Below are positions 31,501 to 58,700 of a stretch of DNA of 64,000 nucleotides, piece after piece. How positions within the stretch are numbered: position 1 is the stretch's first letter; every line of letters starts with the position of its first letter. The stretch comes from Strix aluco (taxonomy: Eukaryota; Chordata; Aves; Strigiformes; Strigidae). The notes below the pieces were generated by a model. The model had not been told where the DNA came from. It did not search any database and was given only the letters and a program-made list of their open reading frames with translations. The stretch covers positions 23,310,264 to 23,374,263 of the forward strand of contig NC_133931.1 of assembly GCF_031877795.1 (NCBI RefSeq). Reading direction: 5' to 3'. Position numbers and translations under genes: made by a program.

Positions 31501-33306
31501 GCCAGTACAATCTCTTTGAACTGAGAGAACTCTGCTGTGGTGTCAGTGGTGGAGAAGAGAACAAGGTCAGCTTTGGCCAGAAAGTCTGTGTCATGCTATG
31601 GGCAAGCTGTCTGGCTCCTTTCACAAGTGATGCCCACAGTTTGATGGTACAATAAATTGAGCTGTAATGTACTAAAATTGGGTTAAAAGCAGTGTGTGAC
31701 ATGAAGCACTCACTGACATAAACTCCTCATGGTGGATCACATTTGTCCAAACAATTATGGGTTTATATCATACTAGCAGGGCTTTATGCAGGTTCTGTCA
31801 CCATGTGTCCAGGCCAGGGTTTCATCACACCTCGTACAGCTACCTTGGGGGTTTTGACATCTGTTCTTTCTTGCTCTCCACCTGCCCCTTTATCCTGGGC
31901 ATCACCAGCTTCCTTCAAATGCAGATCCTTTCAATCCTGTTTGCTCCTTCTCTCTGCTATATGCAGGTCTCTTCCTGCCTCTGATCTCAGGTTTTGTGTC
32001 TGACTCCTCCAGAAGATGTTTGCCCAGACCATCTTGCAACTGATGCAACGATTTCAAGTCACCCTGGAAAGGTGAGCACACCACAGAGATTGTGCTAACA
32101 GTGTGAGAGGGGAGCCTGGCAAACAGATCTGCAAGGTCCTTAGGTGGGCGCAACATTGTGGAGGAGTTCAATCAAGCCAGCAGACTCAATGGGAGCTCAT
32201 TCAAGTATGAGTCTCATTTTGAGGGTTCCATAGGGGCTTATCGTCAGCAGCCAACGGCTCATACTGTGCATGAGCTGTGTCTCCATGCCCTGCACACGCC
32301 TTCCTCAGCAGGCATCCTGATCCATGCCCCACTGCCGCTGCAGACCACCCCCAGTGCGGCAGCCCCAGGCTGCAGGAGGCACTGTATGGCTACGCACAGA
32401 GACTAGCCCAGCCATGCCACCCTGGCAGCCACCCTGCCTCTCTCTGTCCTCTCTCTGGCTCAGTTTCATGCAGGTCTGTGAAACATATTCTACTCCAGTT
32501 TCGTTTTGCCTTTTGTTTTTCCTCTTTGCACTTCATTTTCAAACAGTCCTTGCACTTTTCTTTGGCTCACCATGTGAACTGAGATAATTAGTTACAGGCT
32601 GCCAGGGCCTGCAGGGCTGCACTAGAGGAGCTGCAGGCTGACATTTCAGAGCCAGCAGGGTTTCTGCACTGCGTTAGAAGATGCCAGGCTACTGCTTCAA
32701 AGGTGGCAGGACTACAATAAAATGGTTAAAGGGCCTGGACTGAGACCTGTGAGAAAAGTTTAGGGGAAAGCATCATGCATGTAGTAAGAAACACAGAAAT
32801 ACGTTCAGCATACGGGCAATCTGAAGTCATAGTGAACAGCTAAAGGATTTTATGTAGAGAAATTGGCCAAAGCATCCTTTGCAATTTGGTCCTTCCAGTT
32901 CTCATGGCAAATGAATGAACTGTAGCTGGTCCAGTGACAGTCCGTGTTTCCTCTCGGGCAACACACTCTTACGCTACTACCATCAGCCTTTTGCAAAAGG
33001 AATATACACACAAAATCCTGACAAACACAAAAGGGCTGGCTCCCCATCATGCGCACAGTGTGCATGTGGCAGAGCAATAGCGGCTTGCTTTGAAACAGGG
33101 AGCAGCAGATTGGCACATGCTGGCACAAAAATCACTATCACGAATACGTGCCAATTCAGCAGTGCCCATCCGGAACCTGTTCACGCCAGAGCTCAATCCA
33201 GTCTGACCCACTCACTGAGCCAGCACCACAAGACCAGAATGAACATTTTCCAATGCATACCCTGCAAGAGAGACACGGCTTTGTTAGGAGAAAAGGAGTT
33301 GGGGGA
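25571..33306. other. Intergenic, no gene recognised
   Basis: Moderately GC-rich unique sequence. The longest frame, 166 codons on the minus strand at 27319-27819, has low-complexity composition and no recognisable domain. A TAAT-rich stretch at 30905-31010 could be regulatory. No repeats or RNA genes were recognised. Confidence 0.55.
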
Positions 33307-33330
33307 GAAAAAAAAAAAAAAAGAAAAAAA
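33307..33330 (+). repeat. A-rich tract
   Basis: A run of 15 A, one G and 7 A. It lies just 5' of a degraded CR1-like block but is not obviously part of it. Confidence 0.7.
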
Positions 33331-33384
33331 TGCTCTGCACTTCCACTGGGGATAGAACAAGAAGGAACTGCAAAAATGGGAACT

Positions 33385-33555
33385 TGGGTCAGATATTGGG
33401 AAAATAATTTCCACCTTAAGGAGAGTAAGGCCCTGGAATAGACTGCCTTAGAGATTACTGTATTGCCATCCTTGGAGGATTTCTATGAAAATGCTTGAAA
33501 AATATCGGTCAGGATGATACAGTGTTCTCACCTGGGGAGAGAATGGACTAGGACA
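33385..33555 (+). mobile_element. Old, degraded CR1-like fragment
   Basis: The order of short blocks follows the CR1 3' region: cagatattgggaaaataatt, ccctggaatagactgcctta, ccatccttggaggattt and gaatggactag. There are many substitutions and no preserved tail repeat, which suggests an older insertion than the copies at 1364 and 25341. Confidence 0.6.
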
Positions 33556-36500
33556 CTTACCATGCTTCCCCCCTCCCCCAATTCTGCATCTTTAACAGTC
33601 TACAACCTGCCATAATCAAGGTGTTTGCAAAGAAATACAGCAATAACTGTTTCCCCAAGTATACAATGCTTACCAGTCACTGCGCAGCGCTTCAAGGACA
33701 CTGAGGAACAGCAGCATGATACTCAAAAATGTTTTTGCTTCAAGTATTTTGGCTCTTAAGGAAGAAATACTGTAGCTACTGATGAAGGGAGCAAGCCTCA
33801 GAGTTAAGCAATTCTGATTCTATCGAGTAAAGGGCAGAGGGAGAGAGAAAACACAACTAATCTGTTTTTCACAATACCTTAATTTGATGGTTTCTAAGTG
33901 AGGGGAGTGGACTGCATCTGGCAGAGGAGGACAGGAAAACAGAGCAGAGGATGTGGCTGAGAGAAGGTGGCTGTATTGGGACAGGGCAGCACAAAGCTCG
34001 CTCTCAGGGAAGGAAGAAGGGGTGAGAGGAAAACCGGCAGGAGACCCGGAGCAGCTGAGCCTGTCCCGCAGGGCACCTGGTGACAGCCAGGTGCTGTCTC
34101 CCCCAGCTCCTGCATTGCACTGTCCCTATCCTCCAGACAGAGCCTTCCCAGAACAGCTCGGTGCCCAGCCCCAGCCCCTGCTCTGGGACCTCTCCCTCTG
34201 CCCATCCATCTTTCCACCCCGACAGCATCTCCCGAGGCTTAATACTTAAACAGTTCTTAGAGTGAGGAGCAGGAGACAGAATATACTCTTGAGGAGATAC
34301 GAGGGGAAAAATGCTGCAATATTCCTGATCAAACAGCTCAGCACCTTCCTATTCCTTCAGCTGCACTTGGCATTGGAAAAAACAATCCCACCGCACAAAC
34401 CTGTTGCTTTGTTTGCTTCAGACACATTATAAAGTAATTAACTATTACCTTCCCCGCATCATGACTGCCTGAGGATGATGCTTCTTTCCCTGTCGTTGCC
34501 AAAATGACTTTTCCTCCACAAGTTCAGTAAAGGAAACAGACATACAGTTCTTTGTACAAGTGAAAAATACTTATCAAATAGCCCCAAAAATAAGAAATCA
34601 AAACTGCTTTTGCCCACATTCCAGAGGATTCAAATTACAAAGCTCTGAGACTTTGATCTAGGGGTTTTTTTTTCCTTTTTTATTTTTAATTAAATAAATT
34701 ACTCAGAATTTGGGATTGGCTCTGCTCAAAAGATTATCTAGCACTGGAAAGCCTATCCAGGCTAGGTAGACTACCAAAAGCAAACAGTGTTATCAGCTAG
34801 GCGCTCGGTTTAAAGAAAGTGGCACTCCCCTTCAAAAGGTACATGTTCTTCCTTATCTCTTTAACACAGACCATCAACGTTTTAGCTTTCACAATGCAAT
34901 TTTAGCATATGACATTGCTCCCTAGCTAAACAGAAAACGCCAAGATGTGAAAAAGATCATGCAGCTCCTGAACTCAGAAACACAGCATGTGCATTCTGAA
35001 CTATAAAACTTTCTTTTTTAAATCAACTATCAGCTGTGTTTATTTAAAAAAAAAATAATCTTCAATATTAGCACTTTTCAGATACAATTTTTAAATGCTT
35101 CCTGTGGCTAACTACAAAGCTGGGTTTGCATAATTTCCAACAGCTTAGTGGAATCCATCATGTATCAAAAAGTCGTAATTCCTAGGCAACAAAGAGGAAA
35201 TTTATTGAAGTCTGAACACATTTCAATAACTTCCCTATTTCCACGATAGCCTAGAATAAAAAAACAATTGCATTCATAAATCATTAAACTATTGGCACAA
35301 AAGAAAAATCTTCTTTCTGCTTAGAGCTTTAAGTTACAAAGGATCTTTAACTTTGGTAGAACTTAAGTTTAGAAAACACATATCTGTGTAGTCTAAAATA
35401 TTAATCAATTGCTGTTAGTGAAAAATACTAGGTAAACTTTGCTCTTTTTCCTGTTTGGTAGTTCTATTAACATTTAGCTGAAAGGAAGCAACATGTCCAT
35501 CGGGTAAATTGTCTTATCTGGATTGTGAAATACTTCAAAGATTTATAATTAAAGAATTATTACCCCTCATTCAATTCCTGTTCAGTTTAGAGTCCTTGAA
35601 GCTGGTAACAGAAACACTGAGTTACATCTTCCAGCTAAATCTCAAGCCTGGGGTTTCCCAAAACATCAGTTTCTGTTAAGAAGGCCACCTTCCAGGCCCA
35701 GCCACACATGTAAAAGCAGCAATGACAGGGCGTACACTGGGTCTGGGCAATAAGCCCAGCTGACGAGACAAGCGTGCTACAGCAACTTTTATCAGCCACC
35801 ATATAGAACTTGAGCAGAGCTAAAACGGATCTTGGAGAGACCCAGATGAGAATATCAAGTAACACTCAACAAGGGGTCTCCTGCCAAGATCCCTTCCAGA
35901 CCCCAAACCTCACTCGGGGCTCTGGACAGCGGTTCTGGGTGGGCAACCAGCAGAACCAAGCACGCAAGCATCTAAGTCCTGTATGAGATTTAATCCTAAA
36001 TGACTAGCAGAATTTGCCAGCACCAGAATCTAAAGCTTAATGCAAATCTTGTGTCTCAACCACAAAACCATCCCTTCTTGTTGCCTGAAAACACTTAGGT
36101 CACATCTTGAAAAGTAAGTTTAATATGTTTGTTACAGGAAGAGGACAGGATAATTGTTCTGGGCACCATCAGCTAAGTATACCTACCTCCTACCGTGAAG
36201 GGTTTTTCCTCTTATAAAGGATATCTAAATTTCCCGTTTAACACTTTTTGATGGTATGGGGGTGTGGGGGAATAGACAGCAAAACTTTTACTAACTCTAC
36301 ATCCTTGCTTCAAGTCAAAGCAAAATGAGTGCAATCTATCAGGACAAGACTCAAGCAGCATATTATTTTGCTGAAAGAAGAAATACGAGACATGTTTAAT
36401 TAGAAAGGTCCAGTGCTTTTGAACACTAATTTGAACTCTTCTGGATATCCACCTAAAGTTGAGTAGATTTTTAGTGCCCTAGTAGCATTTAGTGTTAGAA

Positions 36501-37098
36501 AACTCTGAAGTCATATGTTGTTATGAGGCTAATAGCAAGATCACTGAAAAGTCGCTCTCTGCTGAACAAAACTTGCCAATTTTTTTAAAAACCTGGGCAA
36601 GAGAGAAGAAATACCCTGCCATGCTCTGGGTTCTTTCTCGCCATGATCCAGGAGGACAGAAATGGAGTGACTTAACTCACATGAAAGAGGAAAAACATGC
36701 CTAGGCAAGAAGAAACATGTAAGAATATGCCCAGGAGCCAATGACAGGGAAGTGCGAAAGAAACAGTAGTATGAAAAAGGACAGTCTGGACAAAGGAGAT
36801 GTGCTGAATAACAGAACCAGGTAAGGAAGGGAGAGAGCAGAAACATTATATAATACATCCTAGGGAGGGCATTATAAACCAGTATTTAAACTAGAGATCT
36901 TTTTTCCTCTATAAAAATCACAGTTTCAATTTTAATAAACACATCAAATGTCACTATAAGATACTGTTGCCTCTAGCCGCTTGCTTTACTCATCCGGCAG
37001 AAGTAACCATTTCTACAGCAGGGCCAGCAGAAGAGGACACGTTCATTTGTCAGCTGCTTCAAATCCAAAGTCGGAATCTCAGTTTAAAACACCCGTGT

Positions 37099-37127
37099 GG
37101 GGCTGGGAGGGGGGTGGGGGGTGTGGG
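37099..37127 (+). other. G-quadruplex-type motif
   Basis: Runs GGGG-ct-GGG-a-GGGGGG-t-GGGGGG-tgt-GGG meet the usual intramolecular G4 pattern. It lies about 2.2 kb upstream of the PABPC1 TATA box. Confidence 0.65.
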
Positions 37128-37420
37128 TGCGGATTGAACAAAGATGTCATACTTTGCCATGCAACAGATGGGGAGATGCCAGTTCTGCCGTGGGCTTGGT
37201 GACCTACAACAAGAGGCAGTAAAACTGCAGCAGCTGCTGAATGCAAGTGGAATCCTTCACATGTGACAGCAGAATTCCGCAAGTACTCCCTCCTACGGCT
37301 CTATTTAAACTCGAGATGGCAAATGCTGGTGAAAGAAAAATAAAACAAGATACAAAATATGAGAAAATAAAACAACATAAGAAAATGCAGACAATTCTTC
37401 CTCTTTCTGTTGAAACTATG

Positions 37421-37493
37421 TAAAAAACAAACAAACAAGACCCCAAAAAACCCTAACCAACCGAAAAAAAAAAACCCAAAAACAGAAGAAAAA
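37421..37493 (+). repeat. A-rich simple sequence
   Basis: Degenerate AAAC/AACC units and long A runs, for example acaaacaaacaag and ccgaaaaaaaaaaaccc. Confidence 0.75.
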
Positions 37494-38419
37494 CTATGTT
37501 AAACATAAAAGAGCTGTTAACTCCAAGACTTCTGCAAATCTAATATCTGGCTACATTTGTACTAATTTATTTAGCAGGAATGAAGTACATTTGATTCTAT
37601 TCTTTTGTGTGAATCTGAAACACATTAAATTGGTTGGTAATAAAAGCCCCATAGAATTCTAAAAGACAGGAAAATACTTTCCTTTTTTGTGAAAGGCTTC
37701 ATTTTTTTAGGACTGGAGAAGCTAGCTAAAAATAAACCAGCAGTACGTTTGTCACAGGGTTTTCTAAAATCCACAGGATTACTTCTCCTCTGAAAAATTC
37801 TTTATATGGCACAAATCACGATTTGACAAGCTTCTGATGGGACATTATTGCCGTGTATTACCCCCCCCAAACTGCCCAGAATAACGGCAGCTGCCCTACA
37901 CACACGTTAAAACTACAAAAAGATGGTCAGCTAACACCCGATAGTATTCAATCCACAACCAAAACTTTCATGTTTTAATACCAAATACAGCAACAAAATA
38001 CATTAAACTTAAGGAACAACGACAGCAGAACCTAAATGCTGTTTCTGCTAAACCCAGCTCTGCCAGTCTACTGACAATCCTCCTCCTGGAGATGCAGCTT
38101 CAAATTTTCCCCCAGTCTTTCACTGCTTCTTGAGCAAAATCCGCAATACCTAAAAGGCGCTGTTCTGGTTTGCACAGCTCGGGGGGTTAATTAAAGGCAT
38201 CACCGGGCTTCTCATGAGCCAGCTGTGCTTCGCCAGCAAAGCTCCTGAACCCTGGCGCAAGCATACCAAGCCCATGAGGCGATGTTACCTAACGCCAAGT
38301 CGGCCTTGAAAACATGAAGAAAGAAAGAAACTTCCGAACGGGGCTCGAGCCTGTGCACCGGCAGGAGAAAGCCCTCACTAACTTTTAACAGCACGGCTGC
38401 GGCCCTGAGGACTAAACAT

Positions 38420-38432
38420 CCCCCCCCCCCCC
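38420..38432 (+). repeat. Poly(C) tract
   Basis: Thirteen consecutive C at the upstream edge of the PABPC1 CpG island. Confidence 0.85.
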
Positions 38433-38867
38433 AGCAGAGGCAGGGCGCTGGGAGGCACGGCGGGGCCCCGGGATGCACCCGCGAGCCGCCACAGGGAGGG
38501 AGGGCGGACGCCCGTTTCCCGTGCGGCAGCCAAAAACCCCGGCACGGAACGGAAGGGGGACACGGGGCGGACACTCCGGCCCGGCCAGGCCCAACCGCGC
38601 TGAGGCACTGCTACCAGCACCGCCGGCCGCCGTTACAACGGCGCCGCCCCCGCCGCGGGAGGCTCCGACGTGCGGCCGCCCCGGGGCGGGAGGGGCCCCT
38701 CCGCCCACCGCCGGCGGAAGCGGCCCTGCGGCGCGTGCGCGCGGGGCCGGCCAGGCCCAGCCCTTTCCGGCCGGCACGCGACCTTCCCTGCCCCCGCGCG
38801 CCACTGGCGGCAGCGCCACCCGCCCGCTGCCCGCACAGGGGCCCGAGGCGCGCGCGGGGCGGGGCGC

Positions 38868-38878
38868 TGCGCACGCGC
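38868..38878. promoter_or_regulatory. NRF1-like motif
   Basis: TGCGCACGCGC differs from the NRF1 consensus TGCGCATGCGC by one base. The same 11-mer recurs at 38920-38930. About 370 bp upstream of the TATA box. Confidence 0.4.
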
Positions 38879-38919
38879 GCGGCCGCTCACCCCGCCCCGC
38901 CGGCCGCCGGCCCGCTCAG

Positions 38920-38930
38920 TGCGCACGCGC
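38920..38930. promoter_or_regulatory. NRF1-like motif
   Basis: Second copy of TGCGCACGCGC, 52 bp after the first. Confidence 0.4.
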
Positions 38931-39042
38931 CCCCTGACCCGGCCGGCGCCCCGCCGCCCCCCGCCCCTTCCCGCCGCGCACATGTGCTCTCACGTCAGCG
39001 CGTGCGCCCTGGCGCCGGGCGCCCCCCCCCCCCCGCCCCCGG

Positions 39043-39050
39043 TGACGTCG
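39043..39050. promoter_or_regulatory. CRE/ATF-like motif
   Basis: TGACGTCG is one base off the palindromic CRE TGACGTCA. A related ACGTCA half-site lies at 38992. About 195 bp upstream of the TATA box. Confidence 0.4.
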
Positions 39051-39097
39051 GGAAGCGCAGGCGCGCTCCCCCCGGGCCGTCCCCCCCGGCGGCCGCG

Positions 39098-39107
39098 GCG
39101 CATGCGC
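39098..39107. promoter_or_regulatory. NRF1 site, perfect palindrome
   Basis: GCGCATGCGC is the core NRF1 palindrome, common in CpG-island promoters of housekeeping genes. It lies about 140 bp upstream of the TATA box. Confidence 0.55.
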
Positions 39108-39215
39108 CGGAGCCACCGTCCCCCCGGCCGGGCGCCGGCGCGGCGCGTCTCCCCGCCTTCCCCCGCGGCGGCGCCTGCGCGGTGCGCGCGGTCGGTGCGT
39201 GGCGTGCGGCGCGGT

Positions 39216-39248
39216 GGGGGCGGGTGGGGGCGGGGCGGGTATATATAG
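39216..39248 (+). promoter_or_regulatory. PABPC1: PABPC1 core promoter: GC boxes abutting a TATA box
   Basis: Three overlapping GC boxes (GGGGGCGGG, GGGGGCGGGG, GGGGCGGG) at 39216-39239 run directly into TATATATAG at 39240-39248. A start about 30 bp after the TATA box falls at 39268-39275, in a pyrimidine run. The G runs also satisfy a G-quadruplex pattern. Confidence 0.8.
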
Positions 39249-39269
39249 TGCGCGGCCGGGGCGGCGGCC

Positions 39270-53998
<14,729 letters not shown>

Positions 53999-54001
53999 TA
54001 A

Positions 54002-55336
54002 GTAAGTTTTCTGAGCACTGTAGTTTTATAGGTTGACTGGGGTAATTTAGTCCATGGCCTTGTAAGCAGCATGCCTCCAAGTTCTGTGGCTGCAAATGAT
54101 ACCAAGAGTAGCAGCTATGGTCACAGTTGTAAACAAATTTTGTGCTCAATCCTGTTGTCCAGTTCTGTAGCTCTTGGTCAGCAAATGCTGCTGACATTTT
54201 GTATTGCATATTTAGCTGGAATTAAAGCATTGTTTTTAACAGCATATTTAGCTGAAATTACTTCTAGGCATGCATGCAGAAACGTGCGGTTCTGTCAAAC
54301 GCTACTATTCATACTGTTGTTCAAGAGGAACTTGTGGAATTGAAGTAAGCTTAAAATGATACTCCAAGCCTATTTTTCTTTAGAAGTGAAATAGCTTATT
54401 TACACTATAATTTGTATATACTTGCCAGAATCTAAAATTAGACAGTAATTAAAAACTAAAATGCATATTGTCTTGACTTCACTTTTTGGTGAATTTAACT
54501 TTGATGTCAATTAAAATCTTGAAGTTCTTTATTGCCTTCTGTGGGTTTAGTATCTTAATTTTTGCATGACAGGAAGAGGCAAAAGGTGGTATCTTTACTG
54601 TTTTGAAAGGGGAAAGTGTTGTGGAGTTGAGTATGATATAGAAGTCTGTTCTCTATTCAGTCTAGTTAGGTTTTGCCTGTCTGTGAATTTATTTTCGACA
54701 TATATAGATGTCGGTTGAAGATGCCTGCTTTAACATTTGATCACTTCAAATGTTCTTTTTCCTTGATCTTTTCATTTCTGGAACTTTCCTTTTGGAGGCA
54801 GAATTTGAGTCATGTTTTTTCCACACTTCTTTCTTTTTCCATAATTTTTTTGCTAGTGACACTTTCACACTGGAGATAAGCAAGTGCTGAATAAGTTCTG
54901 TCTCCTAAACTGAGATGCCCAAACCTAGCATTACTCCATATGGTCCATGACGTTTTAGTAATTGGAAATTGAAAATACTGCTAGTGCAGTTACTTGATGA
55001 GCCTGGGTGTGCTGGCCTTAAGAGTAGAGGTGACCTGCAGTCACGCTAGTTACAGTAACAACTTACTGTGTGTAGCCATTGTCCAAGGCCATGCTGCACA
55101 GAGTACTGTTTAGTTCTAGACTCAGTTTTGTCTTCCAAGTATCACAGACTTGGGATACTTTACTTCCATGTCTCTAAAGTGGGGGATACTCCTGATACAC
55201 TACTGTAGAGAACTTTGGTATGATTGATACTGTGAAAGCCCAAAGTACTGTCAGGCTTACGGTTGCAGAAAGCATGTCAGAAAACATAAGGTGCGGCTTT
55301 GATTCTAAAACCTAACAACATTGTTTTTGTTTGCAG
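54002..55336 (+). other. PABPC1: PABPC1 last intron, within the 3'UTR
   Basis: A 1.3 kb intron between TAATAA|gtaagt and the acceptor tgtttgcag. It contains two imperfect 19 nt copies of gcatatttagctg(g/a)aatta. Confidence 0.85.
54206..54260 (+). repeat. Imperfect 19 nt direct repeat
   Basis: GCATATTTAGCTGGAATTA at 54206-54224 and a copy with one mismatch at 54242-54260, separated by 17 nt, in the PABPC1 last intron. Confidence 0.8.
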
Positions 55337-55780
55337 AAAGATCCGGGACTACAATCTAGAACTTCGCTTCACCGAAGAAAAAAAAAATCTAAACATGGAA
55401 AAACTATTAAATATTGAGAAAAACATTGCAAAATATAAAATAAATAAAAAAAGGAAAGGAAACTTTGAAGCTTATGTACAGAGCAACGCCGGGGCTAGCA
55501 AAACAAATGCTAGTCCTAGATTACTTATTGATTTAAAATTTAAAAAAAAATAGTAAAATAAAAAATACAAATTAATGTTTTATAAACCCGGGGGAAAAGA
55601 ATTTTCAGCACAGTACAAAAATTTAAAGCATTCCTTTCTTTAATTTTGTAATTCTTTACTGTGGAAAAGCTCAGAATATCACCACTGTTTTAGTTGACAG
55701 TGAGAATTGATAGCTGAGCAAAGAAACGTAATTTGGATTATAAAATTCTTGGTTTAATAAAAATTCCTTAAACACTGATT
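55337..55780 (+). other. PABPC1: PABPC1 terminal non-coding exon (3'UTR)
   Basis: Begins aaagatccgggactac and runs to a cleavage site after AATAAA at 55756. It contains very A-rich stretches and blocks such as ctagtcctagattacttatt that I recall from mammalian PABPC1 3'UTRs, so the exon is well conserved. An 84-codon open frame here is not a coding sequence. Confidence 0.88.
55756..55761 (+). terminator. PABPC1: PABPC1 poly(A) signal
   Basis: AATAAA in ggtttaataaaaattcc, followed 30-50 nt later by the GT-rich stretch gtgatggtttcttttgt, a typical downstream element. Confidence 0.9.
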
Positions 55781-55784
55781 TACT

Positions 55785-58700
55785 TGTGATGGTTTCTTTT
55801 GTACAGTGTACTTCCGGTAAGGTTGTCATTTGGAATGCCAAGTTAGAAGTCCACTCTACAGTATGTTTTAGCAGTTTCTAGAGAAGATTAGCCTACATTT
55901 AGCCACCTGTTACTGATAATATAAACTTAAGCATTAAAACAAATCAAAAGAGCAGCTAGATCCATATCTGGGTTTTAAATCCTTTATAGCATGGTGTCTG
56001 AACTCTTGTCATTGTCTGATTAGAAATAGACCTTTAAATACCCTACCTTGAGATGATCAGTAAGAAATGTTACTATAAAAGGCTTGTGTTGGAATTGTGT
56101 AGCATACCAACACATGATCCCATCTGACCACCTGCACGTGGTGCTCGTTCTCACAGGTTTTGGTGGAAGGAACAATCTACATAGGTCTCTGACTGTGTCT
56201 TTAGATGGCTGATGAACCCTGAGATGGAGGCAGTGTCGTATGGACATAGGTGAATGAGTAAGGAGCGTCTACAGTAAGCAGTGTTGCAAAATTCCATTAT
56301 TGTGCAAGTATGAACACAAGGCATTCCTAGAACAAAAAAGGTGGTAATGTATTAAAAATTGGATGCATAGTAATGGAAAGATCATGCTTTTCACACAGTA
56401 AAAATCCTGTGGTCAGGACTGCTTAATCCTGAGTTGGTATTTGTAATGCTGTGTTCCCTGACAAGTGAATGGCTACCCAAAAATGGCTTTTTCCTGTTAG
56501 TGAGAGACCAGTTGGTTTAATGTTAGCTTTGCTACATTTTGGGTTTTTTAATGTGCTGAACAAATCCTTCTTGTCCAGAGGCAACTTTGAAAGTCTCAGC
56601 TAGCTCTTTGGTAAGTAAATTATTGAATTATTACTGAAAAAGAATACAGTTAGGGTGCTTTAAATCAGCAGATTTGAAAAGTGAGTGTGATCTGAAACTT
56701 AATGCTGTTCCTTATTAATTCTCACTACAAAGATCTTGTCAGTAATTTCCTGTTGCAGTGTGTCACAGAACTCTGCATACAGTGAGCTTATGCAAAACTT
56801 AGTGGGTTTTTTTATCGAATTTGTGAATGGTGAAAAAATTCTAGCAGTTTTACTGGGTCCAGGAATCACTGTCCTGCAAAAGGTGACCTTCCTGGTTCGT
56901 CCTTATATTTGACTGTCATTTAAAAATAGAATTGAAGGGGGGGGTGGTGTGTGAGGGAATGCCTTTTTAAAATAAATTGCTGCTTGATCTACATCTGATC
57001 TAGTGTACAATAAAAATAATCCTGTTTTCACTCAGGGCTGATAGGTCCTTCGGGTCAGCTTGTATGTTAGTCACTAAAAAGAGCATCCAAGAAAATGGCC
57101 AATGGCAGCAAAAGTGAGAAGAGCCAACACTTGCACATGAGTTTGCTCTACAGGACATTACTGAGGTTGAGAGTTTTGCAGGATTAAAACTGTTAAATGC
57201 ATAATCAAGACAGAGAGTGATGAGCTGTGTGAAAAGTCAGCAGATAACATTGAAGTTGGCCACCTACGGATGGGTTATCCTACAGTTGCTGCCTTGCTTT
57301 TTTTCTGTCTTCCTTCAAGGGAGTACTTTGTGCAGACTTGCAGAATGAGAGGCATTTTCTACCCAGTTTAGCCCATAATTGGCTCTGTAAGCTGCTTAAT
57401 GAAAATTGATAATGGAGAGGGGGGAAAGGAAGCAGTGAACATGGCATGTCCTTTTACAAGAAGAGAGAAGAATCTGGCAGGCCGGGATGGGGAAAAGGAA
57501 GATCTGTTAGTCATGGCGGAAGGCATGACCCTTAGCACTGCAATCCATCAGGCCCCAGTTGCTGTGTTTAAAGGATACAGAATCACAGGAAGGAGTTTGT
57601 GACTTCTTTCTGGAAGGCCCTCTGAAATCCATGTTGCACGGGGGGAATGCCTGTGTTCTCTGGACCTGTTGTTGCAGTCTGCAAGCCCTATAGCATGCTT
57701 TCTGAAGTCCCCCAAAGGACAATTCAAGAGTACCCTTGTTTTTCCCCTTGCGCAAAGATCTTCAGACTGGATTTTTTCGTGTTAAGTGAATTTGAGAAAT
57801 AAGCCTAGCATAGAGAGGTGAAATTGGTCTGGTGCAAATGAATCCTATTTAAAATCCCTCACTTCACTATAAAAGCATTAGGTTAAGCTTGTACAGTTCT
57901 TGCGCTCAGTCCTGTCCTGATGGAGGCAGGCTGGGTTAGCCTTTAATTTACAATCTTGCTGAAGTATATCACTGTAATTAAGAACTTTTGAAACTGGATG
58001 GTAAATCCTACAAAGGAAGTGGTTCAGACAAGATATGTACATGATAAGAGGTTGAATGTACAACCTTAATCTTACGTAATGTCAAATATGAAAACATTAA
58101 AGCTTTGGAGACAGTTTTAAAGACCTAAAAATATTTAGCACCATAATAGAAATGTTGAAGAATTGGATGATATTAAAGACTTAATGGAAGGTCTAAAGGA
58201 TGGTATAAAGATCTAACTATTTGCAGGAAAGTAAGAGCCCACCTCCCTTCTGCTTGTTTCCACAGGTTAGAGTTAATGTCTGAGTCTGCTGCAGTTAACC
58301 AAACTAATCTTTATGTTTTGTAAGAGTGTGCAAGTTATTTAACCTCTTGCATATGGGGAAACTGAAAAAGGAGAAAAAGAGGGGTTCTTCCAGCTTTGTA
58401 CAAGACTCTTGTGGGTGTGTTAAGCACTAGCAACTGTACCAGCCTGAAATACCAGGTAACTTGTGATGGAAGGACACAGGCAATTCTGCTGATCGTGACA
58501 GCTTAAGAAAACAAAACCCTGTGTTGGTTGGATTTATTCCTTCCCACTCTTGATTACATGGTAATTCCCCATTGTATACCACAGATGCCTATTTAATCAG
58601 TCTTCTATTTTTTTTTCTTAAATCTTAGAGATAGTGAACAATGTGTGTGTTAGCACCTCTATCAATGTATCTTTAGAGTACTACTGTAAAACAATGTGCC

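Larger units (their letters stand above)
33556..38439. other. Intergenic upstream of PABPC1, no gene recognised
   Basis: Predominantly AT-rich, notably 34380-35600, with several TTTAATTAAA-type stretches. It contains a G-rich tract at 37099 and an A-rich tract at 37421. No exon or RNA gene was recognised. Confidence 0.55.

Noticed and set aside
55299-55553. 84-codon Lys/Asn-rich frame overlapping the last PABPC1 exon
   Set aside because: It begins in the intron, crosses the acceptor and lies in the A-rich 3'UTR. Composition simply reflects A-rich sequence.
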